From assembly GCA_947600345.1 (NCBI GenBank), contig CANQGC010000015.1:1-21450 (forward strand): DNA of 21,450 nt, in the 5' to 3' direction. A program made the position numbers and the translations under genes. The notes beneath the pieces were generated by a model. The model did no database searches. It worked only from the letters and a program-made list of their open reading frames with translations, and was not told where the DNA came from. Positions 7,852 to 14,610 of this stretch are shown here, one piece after another (within the stretch, counting starts at the first letter, position 1; every line of letters starts with the position of its first letter). The stretch comes from an uncultured Clostridia bacterium. Its GTDB lineage: Bacteria; Bacillota; Clostridia; Christensenellales; Aristaeellaceae.

Positions 7852-7880
7852 ATACTATCACAGTAGTTTGGACTTGTCAA
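7852..7880 (-). promoter_or_regulatory. Promoter of the blaI-M56 operon
   Basis: Minus strand: TTGACA (7880-7875), 17-bp spacer, TAGTAT (7857-7852). The spacer and -10 element are overlapped by an operator-like dyad, so repressor binding would block polymerase. Confidence 0.75.
7854..7867. promoter_or_regulatory. Second BlaI-type operator
   Basis: ACTATCACAGTAGT has ACTA/TAGT half-sites like the perfect palindrome at 7828-7845 and overlaps the operon's -10 element and spacer. The two centres are 24 bp apart. Confidence 0.65.
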
Positions 7881-7942
7881 GGGGTTGTGGAGAAAAAATC
7901 CGGGTTGTGTCGACAGAGGGAGGTTTGAAGCGCATAACGGGG

Positions 7943-7971
7943 TGGAAAACGCAACAGGATCGTGCTAGAAT
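7943..7971 (+). promoter_or_regulatory. Probable promoter of the patatin-like gene
   Basis: TGGAAA (7943-7948), 17-bp spacer, TAGAAT (7966-7971) with TGC just before it, an extended -10. It is about 75 bp from the BlaI operators and does not overlap them, so shared control is not evident. Confidence 0.5.
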
Positions 7972-8006
7972 ACCAAAAAAGGTTCGGATTTGTGGAGGTG
8001 TTTCGC

Positions 8007-8858
8007 TTGAGGCGCGGATTGGTGATGGAGGGCGGCGCGATGCGCGGCATGTTCACGGCGGGCGTGACGGACGTGTTCATGGAGAGCGGGATCGAGTTTG
8101 ACGGCGCCATCGGCGTTTCGGCGGGCGCGTGCTTCGGCTGCAACTACGTGACGAAGCAGCCGGGCCGGGCCATCCGCTACAACCTGCGCTTCTGCAGGGA
8201 TCCCCGCTACAGCGGCGTGCGGACGTTCCTGCGCACCGGCGACCTGTACGGCGCGGAGTTCTGCTACCGCACCATCCCGGAGAAGCTCGACCCCTTCGAC
8301 TACGAGATGTTCGAGAAGAATCCGATGGAGTTCTACGTGGTCTGCACCGACGTGGCGACGGGCGAGCCGGTCTATCACAGGATGGTTCACGCGCGGGCGG
8401 GCGAGATGGAATACCTGCAGGCGTCGGCGTCGATGCCGCTGGTTTCGCGGCCGGTGCGGGCGGGGGATAAGCTGCTGCTGGACGGCGGCATGTCCGATTC
8501 GATCCCGCTGAAGTACTTCGAATCCATCGGCTACGATCGCAACGTGGTGATCCTGACCCGCCCGGCGGACTACGTGAAGGAAGCGAACGGCATGATGCTG
8601 CTGATCCGGCTGGCGCTGCACAGGTACCCGAAGCTGGCGGACGCGATGGCGCACCGCCACGAGGTCTACAACGCCCAGACCGCCTACGCGCGGGAGCGGG
8701 CGAGGGCGGGCGCGGCCCTCGTGATCGAGCCGAAGGCGGCGCTGCCCGTCTCCCGCGTGGAGCACGACGCGGCCAAGCTGCGCGCCTGCTACGAGATGGG
8801 CCGCGAGGCCGGGAGGGAGCGCCTGGGCGAGGTGCGCGCCTTCCTGGCGGAGGATTGA
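8007..8858 (+). CDS. Patatin-like phospholipase family protein
   Basis: A serine acyl hydrolase of 283 residues with the full catalytic set: oxyanion loop G9-G-A-M-R-G14, nucleophile in G36-V-S38-A-G40, and aspartate D159 in DGG. Relatives (RssA/YjjU type) act on lipids or acyl esters, and their true substrates are mostly unknown. No signal peptide or membrane helix is seen, so it is probably cytosolic. The TTG at 8007 was chosen because GGAGGTG lies 6 nt before it; an ATG 15 codons upstream (7962) overlaps the promoter and has no ribosome site. An 82-codon gene follows 106 bp later on the same strand. Confidence 0.9.
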   Translation: MRRGLVMEGGAMRGMFTAGVTDVFMESGIEFDGAIGVSAGACFGCNYVTKQPGRAIRYNLRFCRDPRYSGVRTFLRTGDLYGAEFCYRTIPEKLDPFDYEMFEKNPMEFYVVCTDVATGEPVYHRMVHARAGEMEYLQASASMPLVSRPVRAGDKLLLDGGMSDSIPLKYFESIGYDRNVVILTRPADYVKEANGMMLLIRLALHRYPKLADAMAHRHEVYNAQTAYARERARAGAALVIEPKAALPVSRVEHDAAKLRACYEMGREAGRERLGEVRAFLAED

Positions 8859-8964
8859 CGGGGAGCGGGGCGCCTTTCGCGCGCGGGATTCCAATCCCGG
8901 GAGGCTTCCCCTTGCTTCGCGGCGCGCGGCAATGGCGGCGGCAAGTTCTGGAGGGAGGATACAT

Positions 8965-9213
8965 ATGGAGAGATTGCAGCAACTCAGGGCATTTCTCGAG
9001 CGGCAGGGCTGGCCCTACGAATACGAGGAGGAGAACGACTGCGGGAGCATCGAGTTCGTCCACCGGGGGTTGGCCTACCACATCTGGGAGTACCCGGAGC
9101 CGGAGCGCGGCGCGGCGAGCAACGTCGCCAGCGCGGGCAGGATGGTGGATTACGAGGGCGACTACGAGGCGGAGATCCTGGCGGTGCTGCGGGGCTGGAA
9201 GGACGCCGTGTGA
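8965..9213 (+). CDS. Small conserved-looking protein of unknown function
   Basis: An 82-residue acidic protein beginning MERLQQLRAFLERQGWPYEY and containing GLAYHIWEYPEPERGAASNV and DYEGDYEAEILAVLRGW. There is no signal peptide or membrane helix. A GGGAGG ribosome site precedes the ATG by 6 nt, and codon usage matches its neighbours. The pattern (helix, mixed strands, WEYPEPERG, C-terminal helix) resembles short hypothetical proteins of Clostridia, but I cannot name a function. It follows the patatin-like gene and may be co-transcribed with it. Confidence 0.75.
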   Translation: MERLQQLRAFLERQGWPYEYEEENDCGSIEFVHRGLAYHIWEYPEPERGAASNVASAGRMVDYEGDYEAEILAVLRGWKDAV

Positions 9214-9379
9214 ACCCCGCGGCCCACGCGGTGCGGCGCGGGCTACGAGGGGGAGGCCCCCGGCTCACCGGAGGGGTTTGGCTCTCCCTGTGGGGTGGCC
9301 GGTGCGAGCTGGCCCGCCTTAAGGCACCCCCGCACAGAACGGCGGCGCGTCAGGCGATGCCTTTTCCACGGCGACTCGC
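9214..9379. other. Gene-free GC-rich stretch with small hairpins
   Basis: No gene is seen. It holds GGGGG/CCCCC (9249-9261, loop AGG), GCC-TTAA-GGC near 9318 and AGGC-GAT-GCCT followed by TTTTCC near 9353-9366. The last could be a weak terminator for the 82-codon gene. It leads directly into the repeat units that start at 9380. Confidence 0.5.
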
Positions 9380-9684
9380 TCGAATCTTTGATTCGACCGA
9401 GTCGGTCGCCCGATAGGGCGACTTGCGAACCCTTCGGGTTCGCAACCTTCATCTGCTGCGTGAAGTTTCCTCGAGGCGAGACGGTCGAATCCTTCGGATT
9501 CGACCGTCGCGGTCGGCCCGAATGGGCCGACTCGAAATCCCCAGTGGGGATTTCGACCTTCTACCTCCAGTAAGCCTTCGGAATCTTCACTTGCATCTGC
9601 GGCGCGGCGCTCGAATCCTTCGGATTCGACCGTCGCGGTCTGCCCATAAGGGCAGACTTGGAATCCCAAAGGGATTCCAACCTT
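9380..9684. repeat. Hairpin train 2: three copies of a 70-76 bp three-hairpin unit
   Basis: Units lie at 9380-9449, 9485-9560 and 9611-9684. Each has three hairpins in the same order and ends in ACCTT. Hairpin 1 is TCGAATCC/GGATTCGA with loop TTC (first copy slightly shorter, loop TTT). Hairpin 2 is GTCGCCC/GGGCGAC, GTCGGCCC/GGGCCGAC and GTCTGCCC/GGGCAGAC with 4-nt loops. Hairpin 3 differs entirely between copies yet is always perfectly paired: TTGCGAACCC/GGGTTCGCAA, TCGAAATCCCCA/TGGGGATTTCGA, TTGGAATCCC/GGGATTCCAA. Spacers of 35 and 50 bp separate the units. The element lies between two convergent genes. It is not CRISPR-like, since the repeats are palindromic and the spacers are not uniform. 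Confidence 0.85.
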
Positions 9685-9711
9685 GAAAAATTCATTCGCC
9701 GGACGACCACC

Positions 9712-10584
9712 TTATCTGTGCGGTGTTGCCTTTTGCATGAACCAGTCGCAGAGGAATTCGTAGAAGCGCTCCACCACGGGATCGCCCGCGCGCGTCCTGC
9801 GGCGGCGGATCACGATGCTGCGGCGGCAGACCGGCCTTTCGATCATCAACAGCTTCATGCCGCTGCCGTTCAGCTCGCCCCAGGTGAAGGCGGGCCAGAA
9901 GCCCACGCCCATGTGGGCGGCGATCATGTTGCGCACCGTCTCCGGGCTGTCGCTCTCGAAGGCGATGCGGGGCGAGAAGCCCGCCTCGGCGCAGAGCCGG
10001 TCGCACTCCTGGCGGAACTGCTTCTGGGCGATCAGGCTGATGAACTTCGCTTCGCGAAAGCTCGCCAGGTCCACTCGCGTCAGGCCCTGGAAGCGGGGCG
10101 CGTCGGGCACGGCCAGGTAGATGGGCTCGTCGATGCGGAAGGCGTCCTCCAGCGCCGGGGAGACGGAGGACGCGCCCTCCACGCTCAGGTCGAACAGGTG
10201 GGCGTCCTCGGCCTGGAGGAACTGAAAGTTCAGCTTCTCGTGATCCCGGCGGTAGGCGATGATCGCCTCGGACACCAGGCGCGACGCCGCCGTCACGTGC
10301 AGCCGCAGCGTGGCGCGCTCCGGATCGTTCAGCGCCCGAAGCTGGCCGGGCAGCGCGTCCAGGCGCTCGAGGATCGGCGTCAGCTGATCGCGCAGAAAGC
10401 GCCCCGGCTCGGTCAGCGCGATGTTGCGGCCCCGGCTCACGAACAGCGCTACGCCAAGCTCCCACTCCAGGCGCTTGATCGACTGCGACAGCGAGGGCTG
10501 GGAGATGTGCAGCTTCTTCGCGCTGCGCGTCATGTGCTGACTGTTCGCCACCTCCAGAAAGTACCGCAACTGCTGCAACTCCAT
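9712..10584 (-). CDS. LysR-family transcriptional regulator
   Basis: A 290-residue regulator with an N-terminal helix-turn-helix (MELQQLRYFLEVANSQHMTR to about residue 60; SQPSLSQSIKRLEWELGVALF is the recognition region) and a periplasmic-binding-like effector domain from about residue 90. The family binds DNA as tetramers and responds to a small co-inducer; none can be named here. It is divergent from a small PQ-loop membrane protein gene, with an AT-rich intergenic region containing a 9-bp-arm palindrome, the classic arrangement for a LysR regulator and its target. GGGGGAAG lies 5 nt before the ATG. Confidence 0.92.
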   Translation of the reverse strand: MELQQLRYFLEVANSQHMTRSAKKLHISQPSLSQSIKRLEWELGVALFVSRGRNIALTEPGRFLRDQLTPILERLDALPGQLRALNDPERATLRLHVTAASRLVSEAIIAYRRDHEKLNFQFLQAEDAHLFDLSVEGASSVSPALEDAFRIDEPIYLAVPDAPRFQGLTRVDLASFREAKFISLIAQKQFRQECDRLCAEAGFSPRIAFESDSPETVRNMIAAHMGVGFWPAFTWGELNGSGMKLLMIERPVCRRSIVIRRRRTRAGDPVVERFYEFLCDWFMQKATPHR

Positions 10585-10597
10585 CGCGCTTCCCCCG

Positions 10598-10621
10598 ATT
10601 CATAATATATAAATTATGAAT
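10598..10621. promoter_or_regulatory. Candidate LysR-type operator (AT-rich dyad)
   Basis: ATTCATAAT (10598-10606) and ATTATGAAT (10613-10621) are perfect inverted arms around 6 bp, 14 bp upstream of the LysR start codon. A second dyad, AATATCA/TGATATT (10619-10625 and 10634-10640), abuts it. Together they occupy the divergent promoter region. Confidence 0.6.
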
Positions 10622-10639
10622 ATCATTGAAAATTGATAT

Positions 10640-10668
10640 TTTACTTCCTATCGGAAATAGGATACAAT
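10640..10668 (+). promoter_or_regulatory. Probable promoter of the PQ-loop gene
   Basis: TTTACT (10640-10645), 17-bp spacer, TACAAT (10663-10668). The -35 is moderate, as expected for an activated promoter. The adjacent dyads at 10598-10640 lie immediately upstream, where a LysR activator would bind. CCTAT/ATAGG inverted arms (10647-10661) sit in the spacer. Confidence 0.55.
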
Positions 10669-10702
10669 ATCCCCGCAACAAAAGCAAGGGGGAAACGCAA
10701 AA

Positions 10703-10999
10703 ATGGTTGAAGCTTTCGAATCCATCATGCTGATCTGCTTTGGGCTCTCCTGGCCGATGTCGGTCATCAAAAACATCAGGGCCCACAGCGCGAAGGCCAT
10801 GAGCCTGCCGTTCATACTGCTGATCATCACCGGCTACATCGCGGGCATCGCGGCGAAGATCATGTCCGGCAATTTCAGCTATGTGCTGGCGATTTACTTC
10901 CTGAACCTGCTGTTCGTCTCGGCGAACCTGGTGGTGTACTTCGTCAACCTGCACTACGATCATGCGGGCAGGGCCGACGGCTGCTTGCTGCCGCGCTGA
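10703..10999 (+). CDS. Small PQ-loop (SemiSWEET-like) membrane protein
   Basis: A 98-residue, three-helix membrane protein. Helix 1 holds CFGLSWPMSVIKNIRAHSAK, where WP-M replaces the PQ dipeptide and is followed by the basic KNIRAHSAKAMSLPF linker typical of PQ-loop repeats. Helix 2 is about residues 36-53 and helix 3 about 59-80. SemiSWEET proteins of this size dimerise to carry sugars, but the PQ-loop fold also covers other transporters, so the substrate is unknown. AAGGGGG lies 10 nt before the ATG. It is likely controlled by the divergent LysR gene and ends before a strong terminator at 11069. Confidence 0.75.
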   Translation: MVEAFESIMLICFGLSWPMSVIKNIRAHSAKAMSLPFILLIITGYIAGIAAKIMSGNFSYVLAIYFLNLLFVSANLVVYFVNLHYDHAGRADGCLLPR

Positions 11000-11068
11000 G
11001 CGGATTTCCGGGAACCAACGAGGGCGCTCCAAGGCCCGCGCCGGTTTCCCTTCGAACTGTTGTAAAAT

Positions 11069-11113
11069 GAAGAGCTCTGTCCCCGTGAATCCGGGGTCAG
11101 AGCTCTTCGTTTT
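11069..11113 (+). terminator. Strong intrinsic terminator after the PQ-loop gene
   Basis: GAAGAGCTCTG (11069-11079) pairs with CAGAGCTCTTC (11098-11108), with an inner CCCCG/CGGGG stem and loop TGAATC, followed by GTTTT. AAAAT precedes the left arm, so it could also work in the reverse direction. Confidence 0.85.
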
Positions 11114-11246
11114 GCCTATCTATGCCCTCCCACGCGGCAGCAGTGCTCGCCGCTCCAGCCGGCAGCAGATGGCAGGCGGCCCTGCCGCCCTGCCGTCCCG
11201 AGGCGGGGGAGGGGTGGGGTGGGGAATGCGGAGGGGTCGTTTGCTC
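11114..11246. other. Gene-free GC-rich stretch
   Basis: No gene is supported here. The sequence is strongly GC-rich with imperfect inverted repeats around 11166-11198 (GGCAGG/CCTGCC words) and a G-run region (11205-11236). It leads into hairpin train 3. Open frames through it on both strands are low-complexity and lack ribosome sites. Confidence 0.5.
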
Positions 11247-11493
11247 TTTGGATTGGGAAGCCCCCGGCTTCCCAATCCAAAACTCGCTTCGAGCGGCCCG
11301 CGGTATAGGGCGATGGAGCGTTGGTGCGCATTGCGTGGGTTTGGATTGGGTACCGCGGGCCGCGGGGTTACGGGGGACGCTGGGCTCCGCCCAGACCCGC
11401 CGGGCGCTGCCCGGACCCGCTGGGCGCTGCCCAGACCTGCTTAAGGGACGCTGTCCCTTAAGAATCTCTGCCAAGGAACCTGAGGTTCCTTGG
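11247..11493. repeat. Hairpin train 3: serial triloop hairpins
   Basis: A 16-bp perfect stem, TTTGGATTGGGAAGCC (11247-11262) with GGCTTCCCAATCCAAA (11266-11281), loop CCC. The word TTTGGATTGGG is repeated directly at 11340-11350. CGGCCCGCGGTA (11294-11305) is inverted at 11351-11362. Then five hairpins follow in close order, each with a 3-nt loop: CTGGGC-TCC-GCCCAG (11380), CCGGGC-GCT-GCCCGG (11400), CTGGGC-GCT-GCCCAG (11420), CTTAAGGGAC-GCT-GTCCCTTAAG (11440, stem 10) and CCAAGGAACC-TGA-GGTTCCTTGG (11471, stem 10). The first four are joined by ACCCG or ACCTG. The train lies between convergent genes. Confidence 0.85.
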
Positions 11494-11509
11494 ATTCTCC
11501 CTTCTGGGG

Positions 11510-12145
11510 CTACGGGGTGGTGGGCGAGGAGGGGCCTGCCTGGCCTACCTCCTGGTCCGGTTGCATCCGCGTTATCGGGAATTCCTCATTGATGCGCGCG
11601 TAGCACGGGCAGTCGCTGGCGTGGTCATTGATGATGCCGCAGGCCTGCAGGTGGGAGTAGATCGTGATCGGCCCGATGAACCGGAAGCCCCTGCGCTTCA
11701 AATCCCTGCTGATGCGCTCGGACAGCCCGTTGCTCACCGGGATCGCGCCCTCGGCGTGGCCCTCGTAGAGGATCGTCCTGCCGCCCGCGCAGCCCCAGAG
11801 GTAGTCGCAGAAGCTGCCGAACTCCTCGCGGATTTTCTGATAGCAGCGGGCGTTGTTGATGACCGCGCGCACCTTGCGCTCGGACCGCAGCATGCCCTCC
11901 GTGTTCAGTATGCGCCGCACGTCGTCCTCGCCGTAGGCGGCGACCTTATCGTATTCGAAGTTCTCGAAGCAGGCGCGGAAGATCTCGCGCTTTTTCATCA
12001 TCAGCCCCCAGCTGAGCCCGCACTGCAGGCATTCCAGCGTCAGGTGTTCGAACATCTGCCGGTCGTCGTGCACCGGCACGCCCCACTCCGCGTCATGGTA
12101 GCGCTTCATCTGCGCGTCCGTGATTGCCCAGTCGCAATGTCCCAC
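11510..12145 (-). CDS. tag: DNA-3-methyladenine glycosylase I
   Basis: Base-excision repair enzyme that removes 3-methyladenine from alkylated DNA. The 211-residue protein has the zinc ligands at the same spots as E. coli Tag, C4 and H17, plus the C-terminal H-x3-C pair (NDHASDCPCY), and the E38 that contacts the damaged base (HLTLECLQCGLSW). The helical core WGVPVHDDRQMFEHLTLE and the segment RFIGPITIYSHLQACGIINDH are diagnostic. The start is GTG (GTG GGA CAT TGC), preceded by GGGGGGAAGGTGA. The last 25 or so residues (NEEFPITRMQPDQEVGQAGP onward) extend past the usual family end and approach the hairpin train. It is on the same strand as the MATE gene but has a separate -10 element. Confidence 0.95.
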   Translation of the reverse strand: MGHCDWAITDAQMKRYHDAEWGVPVHDDRQMFEHLTLECLQCGLSWGLMMKKREIFRACFENFEYDKVAAYGEDDVRRILNTEGMLRSERKVRAVINNARCYQKIREEFGSFCDYLWGCAGGRTILYEGHAEGAIPVSNGLSERISRDLKRRGFRFIGPITIYSHLQACGIINDHASDCPCYARINEEFPITRMQPDQEVGQAGPSSPTTP

Positions 12146-12257
12146 GTCACCTTCCCCCCTTCAGGCTTCGGAAGCATTCCGGCGCCAAATCCTCAATACG
12201 AGTCCAAATGTCCACAAGAAAGCTCCCCCGCCTTCGTCGGTTCATGGATTTGAACCA

Positions 12258-12263
12258 ATTATA
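12258..12263 (-). promoter_or_regulatory. Extended -10 element of the tag promoter
   Basis: Minus strand TATAAT preceded by GTGC, an extended -10 (TGn). No good -35 is visible at 17 bp. Transcripts would have about a 105-nt leader. Confidence 0.5.
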
Positions 12264-12311
12264 GCACGAAATGGGGGAGTTGTGTACATCGGTATTGAAG
12301 ATCGAGATGGA

Positions 12312-13763
12312 TCAGGCGGGGGTCGGGGCGGGTTGGTGGCGCGCGGCGGGGGTCGGGGCGTCGCCTCGGAGCAGCTTCACCGTGCGCCGGAGCACGAACA
12401 GCGTGATGACGAAGGTGAGGATGTCCGACACCGGCATGGAGTAGAGCACGCCGTCCAGCGCGAAGAAGCGGGGCAGCAGCAGGGCAAAGCCCACGCCGAA
12501 GAGGACCTCGCGCACCATCGAGAGCATGGTCGAGCTCAGCGCGTGGCCCAGCGACTGCAGGTAGATGAACGCCGCCTTGTTGACCGTCGCCAGCACCATC
12601 ATCGAAAGGTAGACCCGGAACGAGCGGACGGCGAAGCTGGTGTAGTAGGCGCTCTCGTTCGCCGCGCCGAACAGGCCGATCAGGGCGCGGGGGAAGAGCT
12701 CCACGATCAGCAGCGCGATGCCGCCCACGGCGGCCTCCCACAGCAGCAGGAGCTTGAGCAGCTTCAGCGCCCGGTCCGGACGCTTCGCGCCCACGTTGTA
12801 GCCCACGATGGGGATGCAGCCCGCCGCCATGCCCACGGCGATGGAGATCACGATCTGGAAGAACTTCATCACGATGCCCACCACCGCCATCGGGATCTGG
12901 GCGTACTGGGGCTGGCCGAACACGGCGTCCGCCGCGCCGTACTTGCGCAGCATGTTGTTGATGGCCGCCATCGCCGCCACCAGCGATATCTGTGACAGGA
13001 AGGAGCAAATACCTAACGAAAGCGTGTGAATGCTCACGCGGAGGTCCGGCCGGAAGCTCGCCCGCTCCAGGCGCACGGCCTTCATGTGGCAGAGGTACCA
13101 GACCGCCAGCGCGGCGGTGAGCACCTGGCCCAGCACCGTGGCGACCGCCGCGCCCATCATGCCCCAGTGGAAGCCGAATATGAACATCGGGTCGAGCACG
13201 ATGTTGACCAGCGCCCCGGCGAGGGTCGAGGCCATCGCGAAGCGCGGGCTGCCGTCGGAGCGGATCACCGGGTTCATCGCCTGGCCGAACATGTAGAAGG
13301 GCACGCCCAGCGCGATCCAGAACAGGTACTCCTTCGCACAGGCGAAGGTCTCCGCGTTGACCCGGCCGCCGAAGAGCGTCAGCAGCTCGTCGGAGAGGAA
13401 TAGATAGGCGGCTGTGAGCAGCAGGCTGGAGAGCAGGCACATGCCGATCGCGTTGCCCACGCTGCGGTGGGCCTCCTCCCGGTCGCCGGAGCCCAGGCGG
13501 ATGCTGACGAAGGCGCAGCAGCCGTCGCCGATCATCACGGCGATGGCCAGCGCCACGACGGTGAGCGGGAAGACCACGGTGTTCGCCGCGTTGCCGTGGG
13601 AGCCCAGGTAGGCGGCGTTGGCGATGAAGAGCTGGTCGACGATGTTGTACAGCGCCGCCACCAGCAGCGAGATCACGCAGGGCACGGCGTACTGCCGCAT
13701 CAGCTTCCCGATGGGTTGGGTTTCGAGAAAGGCGTTGGTTTGGGTTTCGGTTTGAGCGTCCAT
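12312..13763 (-). CDS. MATE-family (MepA-type) efflux transporter
   Basis: A 483-residue inner-membrane exporter of about 12 helices, which swaps Na+ or H+ for organic cations or drugs. The N-terminal MATE repeat starts QPIGKLMRQYAVPCVISLLV then AALYNIVDQLFIA, the signature of the MepA branch. The motif ALVNIVLDPMFIFGFHWGMM in helix 5-6 and the second repeat's GYNVGAKRPDRALK are also typical. The last 25 residues are a Pro/Ala-rich tail. ATG 13763 was chosen for AGGAGG 11 nt upstream; a TTG ten codons earlier lies inside the leader. The mRNA starts with a long hairpin (13798-13850). Specific substrate not predictable from sequence alone. Confidence 0.93.
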   Translation of the reverse strand: MDAQTETQTNAFLETQPIGKLMRQYAVPCVISLLVAALYNIVDQLFIANAAYLGSHGNAANTVVFPLTVVALAIAVMIGDGCCAFVSIRLGSGDREEAHRSVGNAIGMCLLSSLLLTAAYLFLSDELLTLFGGRVNAETFACAKEYLFWIALGVPFYMFGQAMNPVIRSDGSPRFAMASTLAGALVNIVLDPMFIFGFHWGMMGAAVATVLGQVLTAALAVWYLCHMKAVRLERASFRPDLRVSIHTLSLGICSFLSQISLVAAMAAINNMLRKYGAADAVFGQPQYAQIPMAVVGIVMKFFQIVISIAVGMAAGCIPIVGYNVGAKRPDRALKLLKLLLLWEAAVGGIALLIVELFPRALIGLFGAANESAYYTSFAVRSFRVYLSMMVLATVNKAAFIYLQSLGHALSSTMLSMVREVLFGVGFALLLPRFFALDGVLYSMPVSDILTFVITLFVLRRTVKLLRGDAPTPAARHQPAPTPA

Positions 13764-13797
13764 GAGAATTTCTTCCTCCTTTGATGAAAACAAGACA

Positions 13798-13850
13798 AGA
13801 CAGCGCGCCGCCTCCAGTTGGTCTTACGCAACGGATGCAGCGCGCTGTCT
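13798..13850 (-). ncRNA. Structured 5' leader of the MATE gene (possible riboswitch/attenuator)
   Basis: On the minus strand the transcript would start at about 13850 with AGACAGCGCGC, which pairs perfectly with GCGCGCUGUCU at its far end (13808-13798), 11 bp. The pairing continues inward as UGC/GCG, an A-G mismatch, UCCG/UGGA, a bulged C and UUG/CAA, closing an 8-nt loop CGUAAGAC. It is followed by a U-rich run (UGUCUUGUUUUC), so the whole could act as a terminator. Guanidine-IV (mepA motif) riboswitches are known upstream of MATE genes in Clostridia; whether this is one cannot be decided from memory of the consensus. Confidence 0.55.
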
Positions 13851-13856
13851 GGAACC

Positions 13857-13886
13857 ATTATATCACCGGAGCGGGGAGGAATGTAA
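13857..13886 (-). promoter_or_regulatory. Promoter of the MATE gene
   Basis: Minus strand: TTACAT (13886-13881), 18-bp spacer, TATAAT (13862-13857). The expected start is 7 nt downstream, at the first base of the leader hairpin. Confidence 0.7.
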
Positions 13887-13912
13887 GTGAAATCCAAGTT
13901 GAGATTTCGTGC

Positions 13913-13941
13913 TGTACATTTTGCGAAAAATGTTTTATAAT
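13913..13941 (+). promoter_or_regulatory. Promoter of the DUF4867 gene
   Basis: TGTACA (13913-13918), 17-bp spacer, TATAAT (13936-13941), about 33 nt upstream of the ATG and divergent from the MATE promoter. Confidence 0.65.
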
Positions 13942-13980
13942 AATGACAGCAACCAAGCTTCACAAGGGAGGAAATCGATC

Positions 13981-14610
13981 ATGAAGATTCAGTCTGTGTT
14001 CGGGGCTGCGTTCGCGCCCTACGGGAAGGTCATCGAGGGATTTGATCTGGCGGAGCTGACGGCGGCGATGGAGAAGACGCCCTGCCCGGACGGCGGCACG
14101 GTGTACGTGGCCTCCGATCCCGAGCTGGAGAAGCTGCCCATCTTCCAGGAGTTCTCCGAGCAGCTCTACGGCGGCATGCCCATCGAGATCGGCTACTGCA
14201 ACGGCGACAACCACGTGATGAACTGCTTGGAGTACCACCGCGACAGCGAGATCAACCTGGCCTGCACCGACCTGATCCTGCTGCTGGGCAAGGAGGGCGA
14301 CATCGACTTCCGGAAGTACCAGTACGACACGAGCAAGGTCGAGGCCTTCCTCGCGCCCAAGGGCACGCTGATCGAGGTCTACGGCACGACGCTCCACTAC
14401 GCGCCCATCAACGCCGGCGGCAAATTCCGCTGCGTCGTGGTGCTGCCCCGGGGCACGAACTCCGAGCTCAAGTTCAAGCCCGACCCCAAGGGCGAGAGCC
14501 GTCTGCTGACCGCCACCAACAAGTGGCTGCTGCCCCATCCCGACTCCCCCGAGGCCAGGGGCGGCGCCGTCGTCGCGCTGGTGGGCGTGAACCACGAGAT
14601 CCATCACTGA
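13981..14610 (+). CDS. DUF4867 family protein
   Basis: A 209-residue soluble protein. Recognisable family features are the start MKIQSVFGAAFAPYGKVIEG, the GGMPIEIGYCNGDNHVMNCL segment, EYHRDSEINLACTDLILLLG, and the cupin-like ALAPKGTLIEVYGTTLHYAP-type stretch (here FLAPKGTLIEVYGTTLHYAP) with conserved His/Glu positions that could bind a metal. DUF4867 members are thought to adopt a cupin-like fold and are found mostly in Bacillota; their reaction is not established. GGGAGG lies 8 nt before the ATG. It is a single-gene unit with its own promoter and a strong terminator, sitting where rplL often lies upstream of rpoB. Confidence 0.8.
   Translation: MKIQSVFGAAFAPYGKVIEGFDLAELTAAMEKTPCPDGGTVYVASDPELEKLPIFQEFSEQLYGGMPIEIGYCNGDNHVMNCLEYHRDSEINLACTDLILLLGKEGDIDFRKYQYDTSKVEAFLAPKGTLIEVYGTTLHYAPINAGGKFRCVVVLPRGTNSELKFKPDPKGESRLLTATNKWLLPHPDSPEARGGAVVALVGVNHEIHH

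Noticed and set aside
7962..8006. Upstream ATG as start of the patatin-like protein
   Set aside because: It lies inside the -10 region and lacks a ribosome site, whereas TTG 8007 follows GGAGGTG at good spacing and begins just before the conserved GLVMEGG.
9319..9669. Open frame with repeated ESEGF-like words on the minus strand
   Set aside because: The words are translations of the palindromic repeat units. There is no ribosome site, and the frame ends match no gene pattern.
9380..9684. CRISPR array
   Set aside because: The repeats are multi-hairpin and diverged, spacers differ in length (35 and 50 bp), and no cas gene is nearby.
11097..11592. Open frames of about 125-156 codons through hairpin train 3
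   Set aside because: Low-complexity Pro/Gly/Arg content, overlapping palindromes, no ribosome site and conflict with tag.
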